This document shows, one piece after another, positions 43,105-51,077 of a stretch of DNA of 64,000 bases. Made by a program: the position numbers and the translations under genes. This DNA is from Bacteroidota bacterium (GTDB lineage: Bacteria > Bacteroidota > Bacteroidia > NS11-12g > UBA955), in the NCBI GenBank assembly GCA_018333525.1, contig JAGXTF010000031.1, positions 1 through 64,000 on the forward strand, read 5' to 3'. Position 1 is the stretch's first letter, and every line of letters begins with the position of its first letter. Under the pieces are notes generated by a model that was not told the origin of the DNA, made no database searches, and worked only from the letters and a program-made list of their open reading frames with translations.

Positions 43105-44904
43105 TTATGCAGGTAACTGAAGGTTTGACTTGATTTTGGAAACGATGTCGGCAGCGGTAATTGGCATGCCATTGTAATTTAATACTGAAATTAATTTTTC
43201 AGGTGAAATACCCAATTCAATCATGAGCAAACTTCGCATTTGTGCATCGCGATTTTGCTCAATTACAAACACGGATTTATGCGATTGAATAAATGCATCT
43301 ACTGAAGAATGAAAGGGAAAAGAAAGAATTCGGATGGCGTCGGTTTTGATACCGTCTTTTTCCATCCATTCCTTTGCCTCCAATGCAGAATGGGTGCTTG
43401 TTCCAAAAAACAATATTCCAATTTCACTCTCATTTTTTTCCTGATAAAATTGTGGTTTGGGCACCATATTTTTCGCAGTTTCCCATTTCACCATTAAACG
43501 ATCCATATTTCGTTTATACGCTTCTCCGTTTTCTGTATACGCCGCATATTCATCACGGGAAGTTCCTCTGGTAAAATATGCACCTTTGGTGGGGTGTGTT
43601 CCAGGATAAGTTCTGTATGGAATTCCATCGCCATCCACATCCAGATACCTTCCGAACCTGCCCATATTTTCCAGTTCTTTTGCATGCAATACTTTCCCTC
43701 TTTTGTATTTTCTATTCTCATCCCATACCAGGGGTTCACACATGTGGTCATTCATTCCAAGATCCAGATCGGTGAGCAATATTACCGGTGTTTGTAATTC
43801 CTCAGCGAGGTCAAAACTTTCTGCGGTCATTTCAAAACACTCTTTTGGGTCTGAGGGAATTAATAAAACATGTTTGGTATCTCCATGAGATGCATATGCG
43901 GCCTCCAGAATATCGGATTGTTGGGTACGCGTTGGCATTCCTGTACTTGGACCCGTGCGCTGCACGTCAATCAAAACAGCCGGCACTTCAGCGAAATATG
44001 CGAGCCCTAAAAATTCATTCATCAATGAAACTCCTGGACCACTGGTTGCGGTAAAAGATCGTGCTCCATTCCAGTTGGCACCTATTACCATTCCTAAAGC
44101 AGCGAGTTCGTCTTCTGCCTGAACAATAGCGAAATTGTTTTTCCCTGTTTCCGGATCCACGCGATATTCAGATGCATAATTTTCAAATGCCTCTGCTACG
44201 GAAGTAGATGGTGTAATTGGGTACCAGGCACAAACTGTCGCACCTCCGTAAACCGCGCCCAGTCCGCATGCAGCGTTGCCTTCGAGCAAAATTTTATCTT
44301 TCACCAAATCTCTTCTCTCTAAATGAAATTCCAGTGGAAACTGGAAATTTTCCTTCACATAATTTATTCCCAATTCCAGAGATTTAATATTGGGGGCAAT
44401 GAGTTTTTCTTTTCCTGTAAATTGTTCTGCCAACAATTGTTCTAAAACGGGAAATTCAATATTTAACAATGCCGACAATGCACCTACATAAATAATATTT
44501 TTAAACAATTGCCTCTGGCGCGGATCGGTGAATTCCCGATTGGCCATTTCCATGAGTGGTATTCCTAAATAATTTAAATCGGGGCGGATGAATTCATCAT
44601 GGAGTTTTTTGGTATTGTCGTATACGAAATATCCTCCTGATTTTACGGAGGCTACATCTTCCTTCATGCTTTGGGGATTTACAGAAACCATGAGGTCGAT
44701 GCCCTCTCTGCGTCCCAAATGTCCTTTTTCACTTACCCGAACCTCGTACCAGGTTGGTAAGCCCTGAATGTTGGATGGAAAAATATTCTTTGGCGAAACG
44801 GGTATTCCCATTCTGAAAATGGACTTTGCGAACAAATAATTCGCACTGGCCGAACCCGTACCATTCACATTCGCAAACCGGATTACAAAATCATTTACCG
44901 GCAT
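43105..44904 (-). CDS. korA: 2-oxoacid:ferredoxin oxidoreductase, fused gamma-alpha subunit
   Basis: A 599-residue subunit in which a gamma domain (residues 1-180: VIRFANVNGTGSASANYLFA, LPTWYEVRVSEKGHLGRREG) is fused to the alpha pyrimidine-binding domain (EGNAACGLGAVYGGATVCAW, then YPITPSTSVAEAFENYA, SFTATSGPGVSLMNEFLGLA and QRTGPSTGMPTRTQQSD). This fused form is standard for KorA in Bacteroidota. Together with KorB it forms the ferredoxin-linked enzyme. The start at ATG 44904 lies only 6 bp from the left inverted repeat of the GxxExxY insertion, so that insertion separates korA from the flavin oxidoreductase gene that probably belongs to the same operon. Confidence 0.94.
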   Translation of the reverse strand: MPVNDFVIRFANVNGTGSASANYLFAKSIFRMGIPVSPKNIFPSNIQGLPTWYEVRVSEKGHLGRREGIDLMVSVNPQSMKEDVASVKSGGYFVYDNTKKLHDEFIRPDLNYLGIPLMEMANREFTDPRQRQLFKNIIYVGALSALLNIEFPVLEQLLAEQFTGKEKLIAPNIKSLELGINYVKENFQFPLEFHLERRDLVKDKILLEGNAACGLGAVYGGATVCAWYPITPSTSVAEAFENYASEYRVDPETGKNNFAIVQAEDELAALGMVIGANWNGARSFTATSGPGVSLMNEFLGLAYFAEVPAVLIDVQRTGPSTGMPTRTQQSDILEAAYASHGDTKHVLLIPSDPKECFEMTAESFDLAEELQTPVILLTDLDLGMNDHMCEPLVWDENRKYKRGKVLHAKELENMGRFGRYLDVDGDGIPYRTYPGTHPTKGAYFTRGTSRDEYAAYTENGEAYKRNMDRLMVKWETAKNMVPKPQFYQEKNESEIGILFFGTSTHSALEAKEWMEKDGIKTDAIRILSFPFHSSVDAFIQSHKSVFVIEQNRDAQMRSLLMIELGISPEKLISVLNYNGMPITAADIVSKIKSNLQLPA

Positions 44905-44910
44905 AGAATT

Positions 44911-44953
44911 TTACCACTATAGACACAAAGTTTTTTTGCACAAAGACACAAGG
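44911..44953 (+). repeat. Left inverted repeat of GxxExxY element
   Basis: TTACCACTATAGACACAAAG (44911-44930) and GCACAAAGACACAAGG (44938-44953) match, in inverted orientation, the right-hand repeat at 45488-45542. CACAAAGACACAAGG-type repeats commonly flank GxxExxY genes in Bacteroidota. Confidence 0.75.
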
Positions 44954-45005
44954 TTTTTTATTCATATTCTGATCTGATTTATTCATTCTGATTTTTAATT
45001 TATTC

Positions 45006-45431
45006 TTAGTTATTATCTTTAAAATTAGACTCTTGTTTGTCGAATTGATCGAGCAAAATGCCATTAATTACACGTTTTACTCCATTCTTAAATAAATTCA
45101 CATTGAAATTAATCAACAGTCCTAATTTACATTCACTAATTTTTAGATAAGTTAAAATTTGAGCGAAATGCGTTTCATTAATTTTGTCTACTGCCTTTAA
45201 TTCAACAATGACCAAGTCTTCAATTAAAAGATCCAATCTGTAACCGATATCAACCCGAACACCATCATATATAACCGGCATGGGCTTCTCCTTTTCAACC
45301 TTTAACCCGGTTTTTTTTAATTCATGAAATAAAAATTCCTTATATGCATTTTCCAATAGTCCGGGTCCAATTTCTTTATGGACTTTAAGACCACATTCAA
45401 AAACAATTTTCGCTATTTGATTCTCAGTCAT
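45006..45431 (-). CDS. GxxExxY family protein
   Basis: A 141-residue protein with the name-giving motif GLLENAY (residues 24-30, after VHKEIGPG). A PD-(D/E)XK-like core follows: VRVDIGYRLDLLIEDLVIVE, then LKAVDKINETHFAQ and ISECKLGLLINFNV. The family is predicted to be nuclease-like but no activity is established. The gene sits alone between inverted CACAAAGACACAAGG repeats, in the middle of the kor operon, on the same strand. This context, found repeatedly in the phylum, suggests a mobile or formerly mobile unit. It could also be an anti-phage or genome-maintenance gene. Confidence 0.9.
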   Translation of the reverse strand: MTENQIAKIVFECGLKVHKEIGPGLLENAYKEFLFHELKKTGLKVEKEKPMPVIYDGVRVDIGYRLDLLIEDLVIVELKAVDKINETHFAQILTYLKISECKLGLLINFNVNLFKNGVKRVINGILLDQFDKQESNFKDNN

Positions 45432-45487
45432 ATGTATTATACATTCAAATTTTTCTGAACTTGTTGATATTGTTGTTTTGAATTTTC

Positions 45488-45542
45488 CTCGTGTCTTTGT
45501 GCCTTCCTCGTGTCTTTGTGGTTAAGTGCCTTTGTGGTTAAA
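45488..45542 (-). repeat. Right inverted repeat of GxxExxY element
   Basis: Read on the minus strand, this stretch gives TTAACCACAAAGGCAC, TTAACCACAAAGACACGAGG and GGCACAAAGACACGAGG in a row, the inverted partner of 44911-44953. The stop codon of the flavin oxidoreductase gene (TAA at 45538-45540) lies inside it. Confidence 0.75.
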
Positions 45543-47319
45543 GTATTTTAGACGCTTTGGTGGTGGAATACAAATACTTCTGCATGTCCCAGGCGCTGGT
45601 GGGGCAGCGTTCGGCGCAGAGGCCGCAGTGGAGGCAAACGTCTTCGTCTTTTACCATTACACGGCCGGTTTTTAGTGTATCGGAAACCAGTAAATCCTGT
45701 GTGAGGTTGTGCGCCGGTGCCGACAAATGCAAACGCAAATCTTTCTCATCTTCATTCGGAGTAAAAGTGATACAGGAAGTGGGACAAATATCCATACATG
45801 CATCACATTCTATACAGCGATCTTCTGTAAAAACAGTTTGTACATCACAATTTAAACAACGCTGTGCTTCCTGAAATGCAGTAGTCAAATCAAACCCCAA
45901 TTCCACCTCTTTTTTTCTATCTGAAAGTGTAATTTTCTTTTCTGCCTGAGGAACAATAAAACGCTTATCCGTAGCTACAATGCTATCATAACTCCATTCA
46001 TGAATTCCCATTTTGGTACTCATTAAATTCGTCATCGGATCGGGGCGTTTTAATACATCCAAATCTCTGCAAAACAAATCAATGGAAACAGCAGCATGAT
46101 GCCCTTGTGCAACAGCGGTAATTACATTCTTCGGACCAAATGAGGCATCACCACCAAAAAATACATTTTTCAATGTACTTTGAAAAGTGACATCATTTAC
46201 CACTGGCATGCCATGGCCATCAAAATCTAAACCCAAATCTCTTTCTATCCATGGAAAACTATTTTCCTGACCAATTGCAATCAACACATCATCGGCTTCT
46301 ACAAATACATCCTGCTCACCGGTAGGCAACAATTGCCGTTTCCCTTTTTCATCATAAACCGGGTGAACTTTTTCAAATTTCATGCCCACCAATTTTCCAT
46401 TTTCCAACACAAATTCCAATGGCACATGATTTTCCATAATCGGAATATCCTCATGCATGGCATCTTCTTTTTCCCAGGGAGAAGCTTTCATTTCTGAAAA
46501 GGGACTGCGCACCAAAACCTTTACTTCTTCTCCACCCAGCCGGCGGGAAGTGCGGCAACAATCCATGGCGGTATTTCCACCTCCAAGTACAATTACTTTT
46601 TTACCAATTTTATTGGTATGCTCAAACGCCACACTTGCTAACCACTCTATTCCAATATGAACATTGGCCGAAGCTTCTTTTCTGCCCGGCAGGCTGGAAA
46701 GATCCCGGCCTCTTGGTGCTCCTGTTCCAACAAAAATAGCATCGTAGTTTTGATCCAGAATTTCTTTTAAACTGTTTACATACGTTTTATAATGGGTATG
46801 AATTCCAAGGTCAATAATATATCCGACTTCTTCGTTTAAAACAGTTTCAGGCAGGCGAAAGGAAGGAATCTGACTGCGCATCATACCACCTCCGGCAAAT
46901 TGTTCATCAAACAAATGAATTTCATATCCCAACGGTGCCAGATCTCTGGCAACTGTGAGGGAGGCGGGACCACCGCCAATCAATGCTATTTTTTTACCAT
47001 TCGATGCAAATGGTCCTTGTGGCATTCTGTGTTTTACATCGTCTTTAAAATCAGCTGCCACGCGTTTGAGGCGGCAAATAGCGACAGGCTCATCTTCCAC
47101 CCTGCCCCTTCTGCATGCAGGTTCGCATGGCCGGTCACAGGTTCTGCCAAGCACTCCCGGAAATACATTGGATTCCCAATTCACCATGTATGCTTCGCTA
47201 TATAATCCGGCGGCTATAAGGCGTATATATTCCGGAACGGGGGTATGTGCAGGACAGGCGTACTGACAATCCACTACCTTGTGGTAATATTCGGGGTCTT
47301 TGGTGTTGGTAGGATTCAT
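45538..47319 (-). CDS. FAD/NAD(P)-dependent oxidoreductase with ferredoxin domains (GltD-like)
   Basis: A 593-residue flavoprotein related to the small subunit of glutamate synthase. The N-terminal Fe-S domain has CQYACPAHTPVPEYIRLIA and GRTCDRPCEPACRRG, then FAD-binding KKIALIGGGPASLTVARDL (near residue 108) and a NAD(P)-binding KKVIVLGGGNTAMDCCR. The C-terminal part carries two 4Fe-4S clusters: CIECDACMDICP and CLHCGLCAERCP. It probably moves electrons between NAD(P)H and ferredoxin or the Kor enzyme next door; korAB follow on the same strand beyond the GxxExxY insertion. The stop codon is supplied by the inverted repeat of that insertion, so the extreme C terminus may have been altered. 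Confidence 0.87.
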   Translation of the reverse strand: MNPTNTKDPEYYHKVVDCQYACPAHTPVPEYIRLIAAGLYSEAYMVNWESNVFPGVLGRTCDRPCEPACRRGRVEDEPVAICRLKRVAADFKDDVKHRMPQGPFASNGKKIALIGGGPASLTVARDLAPLGYEIHLFDEQFAGGGMMRSQIPSFRLPETVLNEEVGYIIDLGIHTHYKTYVNSLKEILDQNYDAIFVGTGAPRGRDLSSLPGRKEASANVHIGIEWLASVAFEHTNKIGKKVIVLGGGNTAMDCCRTSRRLGGEEVKVLVRSPFSEMKASPWEKEDAMHEDIPIMENHVPLEFVLENGKLVGMKFEKVHPVYDEKGKRQLLPTGEQDVFVEADDVLIAIGQENSFPWIERDLGLDFDGHGMPVVNDVTFQSTLKNVFFGGDASFGPKNVITAVAQGHHAAVSIDLFCRDLDVLKRPDPMTNLMSTKMGIHEWSYDSIVATDKRFIVPQAEKKITLSDRKKEVELGFDLTTAFQEAQRCLNCDVQTVFTEDRCIECDACMDICPTSCITFTPNEDEKDLRLHLSAPAHNLTQDLLVSDTLKTGRVMVKDEDVCLHCGLCAERCPTSAWDMQKYLYSTTKASKIL

Positions 47320-47436
47320 GGAGAATTTCTATATGGCCGTTAAAGAGGTAAAACGGCAAATAATAGAATATTCATCAAATCATCAAGGGTTTGAAAAAAT
47401 TGTTGGAAAGGGCGAAAAAAGCAGTTGCGCTAAGGC

Positions 47437-47631
47437 TTAGTGGCGAAGGATTTTGGAATTGTTTTTTTGTCCGCTCACTTCGAGTGCCAAATCCAAATAA
47501 TCATCCATAACCAGGGTAGCAGCAATAATATCAGAAGTATCTCCAAATTGTTCTTCGCGCAAAGCCACCACCAGATCTTCCAGGGTGCCTAATTCGGGTT
47601 TGTTTAAATCGATCATAATAGTGTTGTTCAT
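47437..47631 (-). CDS. Small hypothetical protein
   Basis: A 64-residue acidic protein starting at ATG 47631 (a longer frame upstream runs through a terminator hairpin and is unlikely). It reads MNNTIMIDLNKPELGTLEDL, then VVALREEQFGDTSDIIAATL and VMDDYLDLALEVSGQK. No domain, signal peptide or membrane helix is recognised. It sits between the flavin oxidoreductase gene (117 bp away) and a bidirectional terminator. Confidence 0.45.
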   Translation of the reverse strand: MNNTIMIDLNKPELGTLEDLVVALREEQFGDTSDIIAATLVMDDYLDLALEVSGQKNNSKILRH

Positions 47632-47658
47632 AGCATAAAAATTTGTTAACACAAATGT

Positions 47659-47691
47659 AAAAAAAGCTCCTGAGGTCTCAGGAGCTTTTTT
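47659..47691. terminator. Bidirectional terminator
   Basis: A-run, GCTCCTGA, a four-base loop, TCAGGAGC, T-run: an 8-bp GC-rich stem with A/T tracts on both sides. It lies upstream of the small gene 47437-47631 and may end transcripts from either side. Confidence 0.85.
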
Positions 47692-48129
47692 GAACACTTA
47701 ATCAACCGTGTTTGAGAATTTACGTTAAGTTTTCGGCAGCAGGGATGTTCTTCACGTGCCAGGCACGCCAATACAGGTAGTTTCGAGTGGTGTAAGATTT
47801 TCGTAATTCCTTCCAGGTCAAAGGTCGTTTTTGGGGTTGACAGAGCCCGGAGACTTCCACAAGCAGAAATCTCCGGGATATCATCAAATACAAAGAGGGA
47901 GTCAGACGGTAAGCCGACAAGTTGCGACAAAACCCTCTGAGGTTTCACAAAATTGAAATAAGATTGTTGTCTAACTCCCATAAAAGTGTCGTACAAATCA
48001 AGTATGGGCACAGGAATCCAAAGGGGGTGATTTCACGGTATTTTTTTGCGCAAATCACCTTTTTTTACTGCGCCTAAACCGCAAATACATCTAAAGCAAT
48101 ATTCCAGTTCATTGATTTTCAATACGCCA
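47692..48129. other. Spacer without supported gene
   Basis: About 440 bp with no gene that can be supported. A minus-strand frame (47646-48011) of 121 residues is open, but it runs into the terminator palindrome and resembles nothing known. A promoter for the gene at 48190 begins at the right-hand end. Confidence 0.4.
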
Positions 48130-48160
48130 TTGTGGTGAATGGGATAACTTGTTAGATTTG
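48130..48160 (+). promoter_or_regulatory. Bacteroidota promoter (-33 TTG, -7 TAGATTTG)
   Basis: TTG at 48130-48132 and TAGATTTG at 48153-48160, 20 bp apart, match the Bacteroidota housekeeping promoter (TTG, 19-21 bp, TAnnTTTG). The start codon at 48190 is about 24 bp after the predicted transcription start. It would drive the 48190-50990 cassette. Confidence 0.65.
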
Positions 48161-48189
48161 CAATTATCAAAAAGCACAAATCAAATATC

Positions 48190-48924
48190 ATGAGCTACCC
48201 AATTTATGGACTTCCTGTTTCTGCATCAGCCCTGTCCGATATGAAACAAAATTTTTACTGGATGTATGAAACATGCAATGCCGTTCAAAATCTGCCATTA
48301 TTTGCAAACTGGCAGAATGTGAAAACCGCACTGAACATCGGTCCTGGTTGGGCTTCCGCTAATGGAGACGGAGTTCTCTTTTATTATATGGTCGAAAATG
48401 ATATTACCGGGCCTTATTATTCTTATGCTATCGTGGAAGCAGACCGCGATGGAATGGGGATTTTTCAACCCAAAGCGGGTGCAACCTGGATTTCGCTCTT
48501 ACCCGGCGGAGGAATTAAAACCTATACTACTCCAGCAGAAATTGCGGCAATGAATGCTTGTATCGCTGCATACACCACCCTGCAAACCAGAAATATTCCG
48601 GATTTAATTGCCGGATTAAGCATTCCAATTTCCACTTTGCCAAACCATCCGCTGAAATGCTTTGCAAGTGCAGAGGCAATTTGGAAATTTTTTGATGACA
48701 ACAATGCCCAAATTAATGCTGCAACAGAAATAATGATTTACAATGTGGCCTCGTACACTGACGTTACCTCCACTCCTTTGCCACAGGAAATGAAAGCACA
48801 ATCGGTTTCCCTGGTATATAGAAATGGAGCAAGTGAATTGTTGACTGAGGGAAATGCGGATGTAAATAAATTGTTTATGGATAAAGCCCTTGAACATGGA
48901 TGCCGATGCCCACCTCTTTGTTAA
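48190..48924 (+). CDS. Hypothetical protein, first gene of a signalling cassette
   Basis: A 244-residue protein with no recognised domain. It has no signal peptide (MSYPIYGLPVSASALSDMKQ) and no membrane helix, so it is probably cytoplasmic. It is moderately rich in aromatic residues, has a central GMGIFQPKAGATWISLLPGG stretch, and ends in a cysteine cluster CRCPPLC. A clear promoter lies upstream. Its 3' end overlaps the next gene, a membrane protein, and then a kinase and regulator follow with overlaps, so the four genes are likely one transcript and work in one pathway. Its function cannot be inferred further. Confidence 0.6.
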   Translation: MSYPIYGLPVSASALSDMKQNFYWMYETCNAVQNLPLFANWQNVKTALNIGPGWASANGDGVLFYYMVENDITGPYYSYAIVEADRDGMGIFQPKAGATWISLLPGGGIKTYTTPAEIAAMNACIAAYTTLQTRNIPDLIAGLSIPISTLPNHPLKCFASAEAIWKFFDDNNAQINAATEIMIYNVASYTDVTSTPLPQEMKAQSVSLVYRNGASELLTEGNADVNKLFMDKALEHGCRCPPLC

Positions 48925-49589
48925 TAATTCAAAAGTTAATAGACAACTTTCAATCCCATCAAATCACTGTATATCATTATACTGGTTTTTTCCAATTTAT
49001 TCTAGCATTAAGCTGTATCGGTAAATTGGTAAAACATGAAAAACTCATTGTTCTTGTTTGTCTAAATTACTTTTTATATTATTTATTTAGTCTCTTTTTT
49101 TATAGAGCGGGAATAAATAATCTTTTGCTCATCAATATCAGTGATATTATAATAGGCATTACTTATTTTACTTATTTTTATTTATCGAAACCAAATAGAA
49201 ATCGGATATTTCTATATTTACTTATATTATTCTTAGTCGCGCAATTGATTAACTTATTTTTCGGACAAGGTTTTGAAACTGTTAATACGTTAACATCAGT
49301 GCCATTGTATCTTTCCATCGCCTTTTTGAGTTATATATCTTTGAGAAAATGGATTCAACAAGACACAATTCAATTTTCCAATATCCATTTTTGGTTTATG
49401 ATTGCATCTTTGATTAATTTTATTTTACCTGTATCGCAAATTGCCTTAGAACCGTATATGAATCAAGTGGATGTGCATATTTCAGCTAAAATGTTTATCA
49501 TAGAAGGTATTGCCGGATTTTCGTTTAACGTCTTTTTAACCATAGGTTTAATATGGAAAATAGTAACCAATACCTCTTATTCATCGTAA
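48900..49589 (+). CDS. Multi-helix membrane protein, likely sensor input
   Basis: A protein of up to 229 residues with about seven predicted membrane helices (for example YTGFFQFILALSCIG, LIVLVCLNYFLYYLFSLFFY, ISDIIIGITYFTYFYL, FLYLLILFLVAQLINLFF, VPLYLSIAFLSYISL). The start is uncertain: ATG 48900 overlaps the preceding gene by 25 bp, and ATG 48906 or TTG 48918 are alternatives. The sequence resembles the 7TM input regions of some Bacteroidota kinases, but no family is certain. It overlaps the kinase gene by 37 bp, so it may be the detached membrane sensor half of that kinase. Confidence 0.6.
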   Translation: MPMPTSLLIIQKLIDNFQSHQITVYHYTGFFQFILALSCIGKLVKHEKLIVLVCLNYFLYYLFSLFFYRAGINNLLLINISDIIIGITYFTYFYLSKPNRNRIFLYLLILFLVAQLINLFFGQGFETVNTLTSVPLYLSIAFLSYISLRKWIQQDTIQFSNIHFWFMIASLINFILPVSQIALEPYMNQVDVHISAKMFIIEGIAGFSFNVFLTIGLIWKIVTNTSYSS

Positions 49590-50314
49590 TTGTTTCTGCA
49601 GTTGCAGTAGCTTTTCTGCTTTTTATTGCGGTGGATATTTTCATGTTATACCGCATGAAACAAATAAAAAACCGCAACAAAATCATTGAAATGGAAACGC
49701 GGTTTGTGAAAGAAATTCATGAAGCTAAAACGGAAGCCACCCAACAGGTAATGCGGGATATAGGGCAGGAATTGCACGACAATATCGGGCAAAATCTTAC
49801 GGTTTCCATGATGCAACTAAATCGAATTACTTCAAGTGATCCGCTGTTAAATCAAACTGCAGAATTATTAAAATCTACCATGAAGGAAGTGCGACAATTG
49901 TCTCACCAACTCGCGGGAGATTTGATGGAAAATCTGGATTTTTCCCATGCTCTGGAAAGAATTGCTTCCAATATCCAAAAAACCGGGACCATTCAAATGA
50001 AAATTCAGGTTGAACCACTGCCCGATTCTTTTTCAAAATCTCTGGAATTGCTGCTGTTAAGAGTAGTGCAGGAAATCATTCAAAATACTTTGAAACACGC
50101 ATCTGCAACAGAAATTGAAATTGTATGCAATAGCGGAAATAAGCAAATAAATTTGGAGTATCGAGACAATGGAAAGGGATTTGATTTGAAATCCAAAAGC
50201 GATGGCCTTGGAATGGCAAGCATTCAAAAACGCCTGGAAATTCTTCGTGCAGATTATCGGATTTTTTCAGAACCCGGAAAGGGTTTTCAGTTAACCGCAA
50301 ATATACCTTTGTAA
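49553..50314 (+). CDS. Sensor histidine kinase, NarX/HisKA_3 type, short
   Basis: A 253-residue kinase with one N-terminal membrane helix (LLFIVIVSAVAVAFLLFIAV), a coiled coil, the HisKA_3 motif IGQELHDNIGQNLTVSMMQL with H75 as phosphoacceptor, and a HATPase domain (QEIIQNTLKHASATEIEIV, YRDNGKGFDLKS, GMASIQKRLEILRADYR). It has no sensor domain of its own, which fits the overlap with the preceding membrane-protein gene. The response regulator begins 1 bp after its stop. Such short kinases are widespread in Bacteroidota as partners of NarL-type regulators. Confidence 0.92.
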   Translation: MENSNQYLLFIVIVSAVAVAFLLFIAVDIFMLYRMKQIKNRNKIIEMETRFVKEIHEAKTEATQQVMRDIGQELHDNIGQNLTVSMMQLNRITSSDPLLNQTAELLKSTMKEVRQLSHQLAGDLMENLDFSHALERIASNIQKTGTIQMKIQVEPLPDSFSKSLELLLLRVVQEIIQNTLKHASATEIEIVCNSGNKQINLEYRDNGKGFDLKSKSDGLGMASIQKRLEILRADYRIFSEPGKGFQLTANIPL

Positions 50315-50315
50315 C

Positions 50316-50990
50316 ATGATTCGCATAAGTTTAGCCGATGACCACAAATTGATACGTGAAGGCATCAGGGCCATGTTGGAATCCGGTGGCGAATTTAAAA
50401 TCATTTCCGAATCCTCGAACGGCCGCGAATTGATTGATTGTCTGGAGCTGGCAGAAAACCATCCGGATATGGTCGTCGCAGATATCAGTATGCCGGTAAT
50501 GGATGGCATTCAGGCAGTCCGTGAAATTTCACAAAAATGGCCTCAGATTCCATGTGTTGCACTTTCGCTGCACGATGATTTTAAGAATATTTTTCAAATG
50601 ATTGACGCTGGAGCCAAGGCATACCTGTTAAAAGATTGCAGCAAAGACCTAATGGTTGCAACGCTCAAAGAAGTGATGGAAAAGGGAGCCTGTTACAGCA
50701 GTTTTGTAGTAGAGAAATTGCTCGAACATCAAAAAAACACCAAAGAAACTGCAGTGAAAAAAATGTATGACAATTTAAGCGATCGCGAAAAAGAATACAT
50801 ACGTCTGAGTTGCACAGAATATTCAAATAAGGAAATTGCAGATAAAATGAATGTGAGCCCAAGAACGGTAGATGGCTACCGCGATTCTGTATTTTTGAAA
50901 TCCGGTGCAGAAAGTCGGGTTGGTGTTGTTTTATTCGCCATAGAAATCGGGTTATACGTACCAGGCAACTGGAAAATACCCGGCATGTAA
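50316..50990 (+). CDS. NarL/FixJ-type response regulator
   Basis: A 224-residue regulator. The receiver domain has D8 and D9, phosphoacceptor D56 in VVADISMPVMDG, and K of YLLKDCSKD. The C-terminal LuxR-type helix-turn-helix is at about residues 150-210 (LSDREKEYIRLSCTEYSNKE, IADKMNVSPRTVDGYRDSVF). It is the last gene of the 48190-50990 cassette and starts 1 bp after the kinase stop, so the two are certainly coupled. Its promoter targets are unknown. Confidence 0.93.
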   Translation: MIRISLADDHKLIREGIRAMLESGGEFKIISESSNGRELIDCLELAENHPDMVVADISMPVMDGIQAVREISQKWPQIPCVALSLHDDFKNIFQMIDAGAKAYLLKDCSKDLMVATLKEVMEKGACYSSFVVEKLLEHQKNTKETAVKKMYDNLSDREKEYIRLSCTEYSNKEIADKMNVSPRTVDGYRDSVFLKSGAESRVGVVLFAIEIGLYVPGNWKIPGM

Positions 50991-51077
50991 TTCGTATTTG
51001 CCAAATTTGTAACCGAAGTATAGCGTTACCAAAACTTTCTGAGTAATTTCGCGGTTTATTAGTTTCCCCAATCGCTA

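Noticed and set aside
47646-48011. Minus-strand frame of 121 residues
   Set aside because: Its end is translated through a terminator palindrome, no family or signal is seen, and the spacer has no supporting promoter. Not enough to call a gene.
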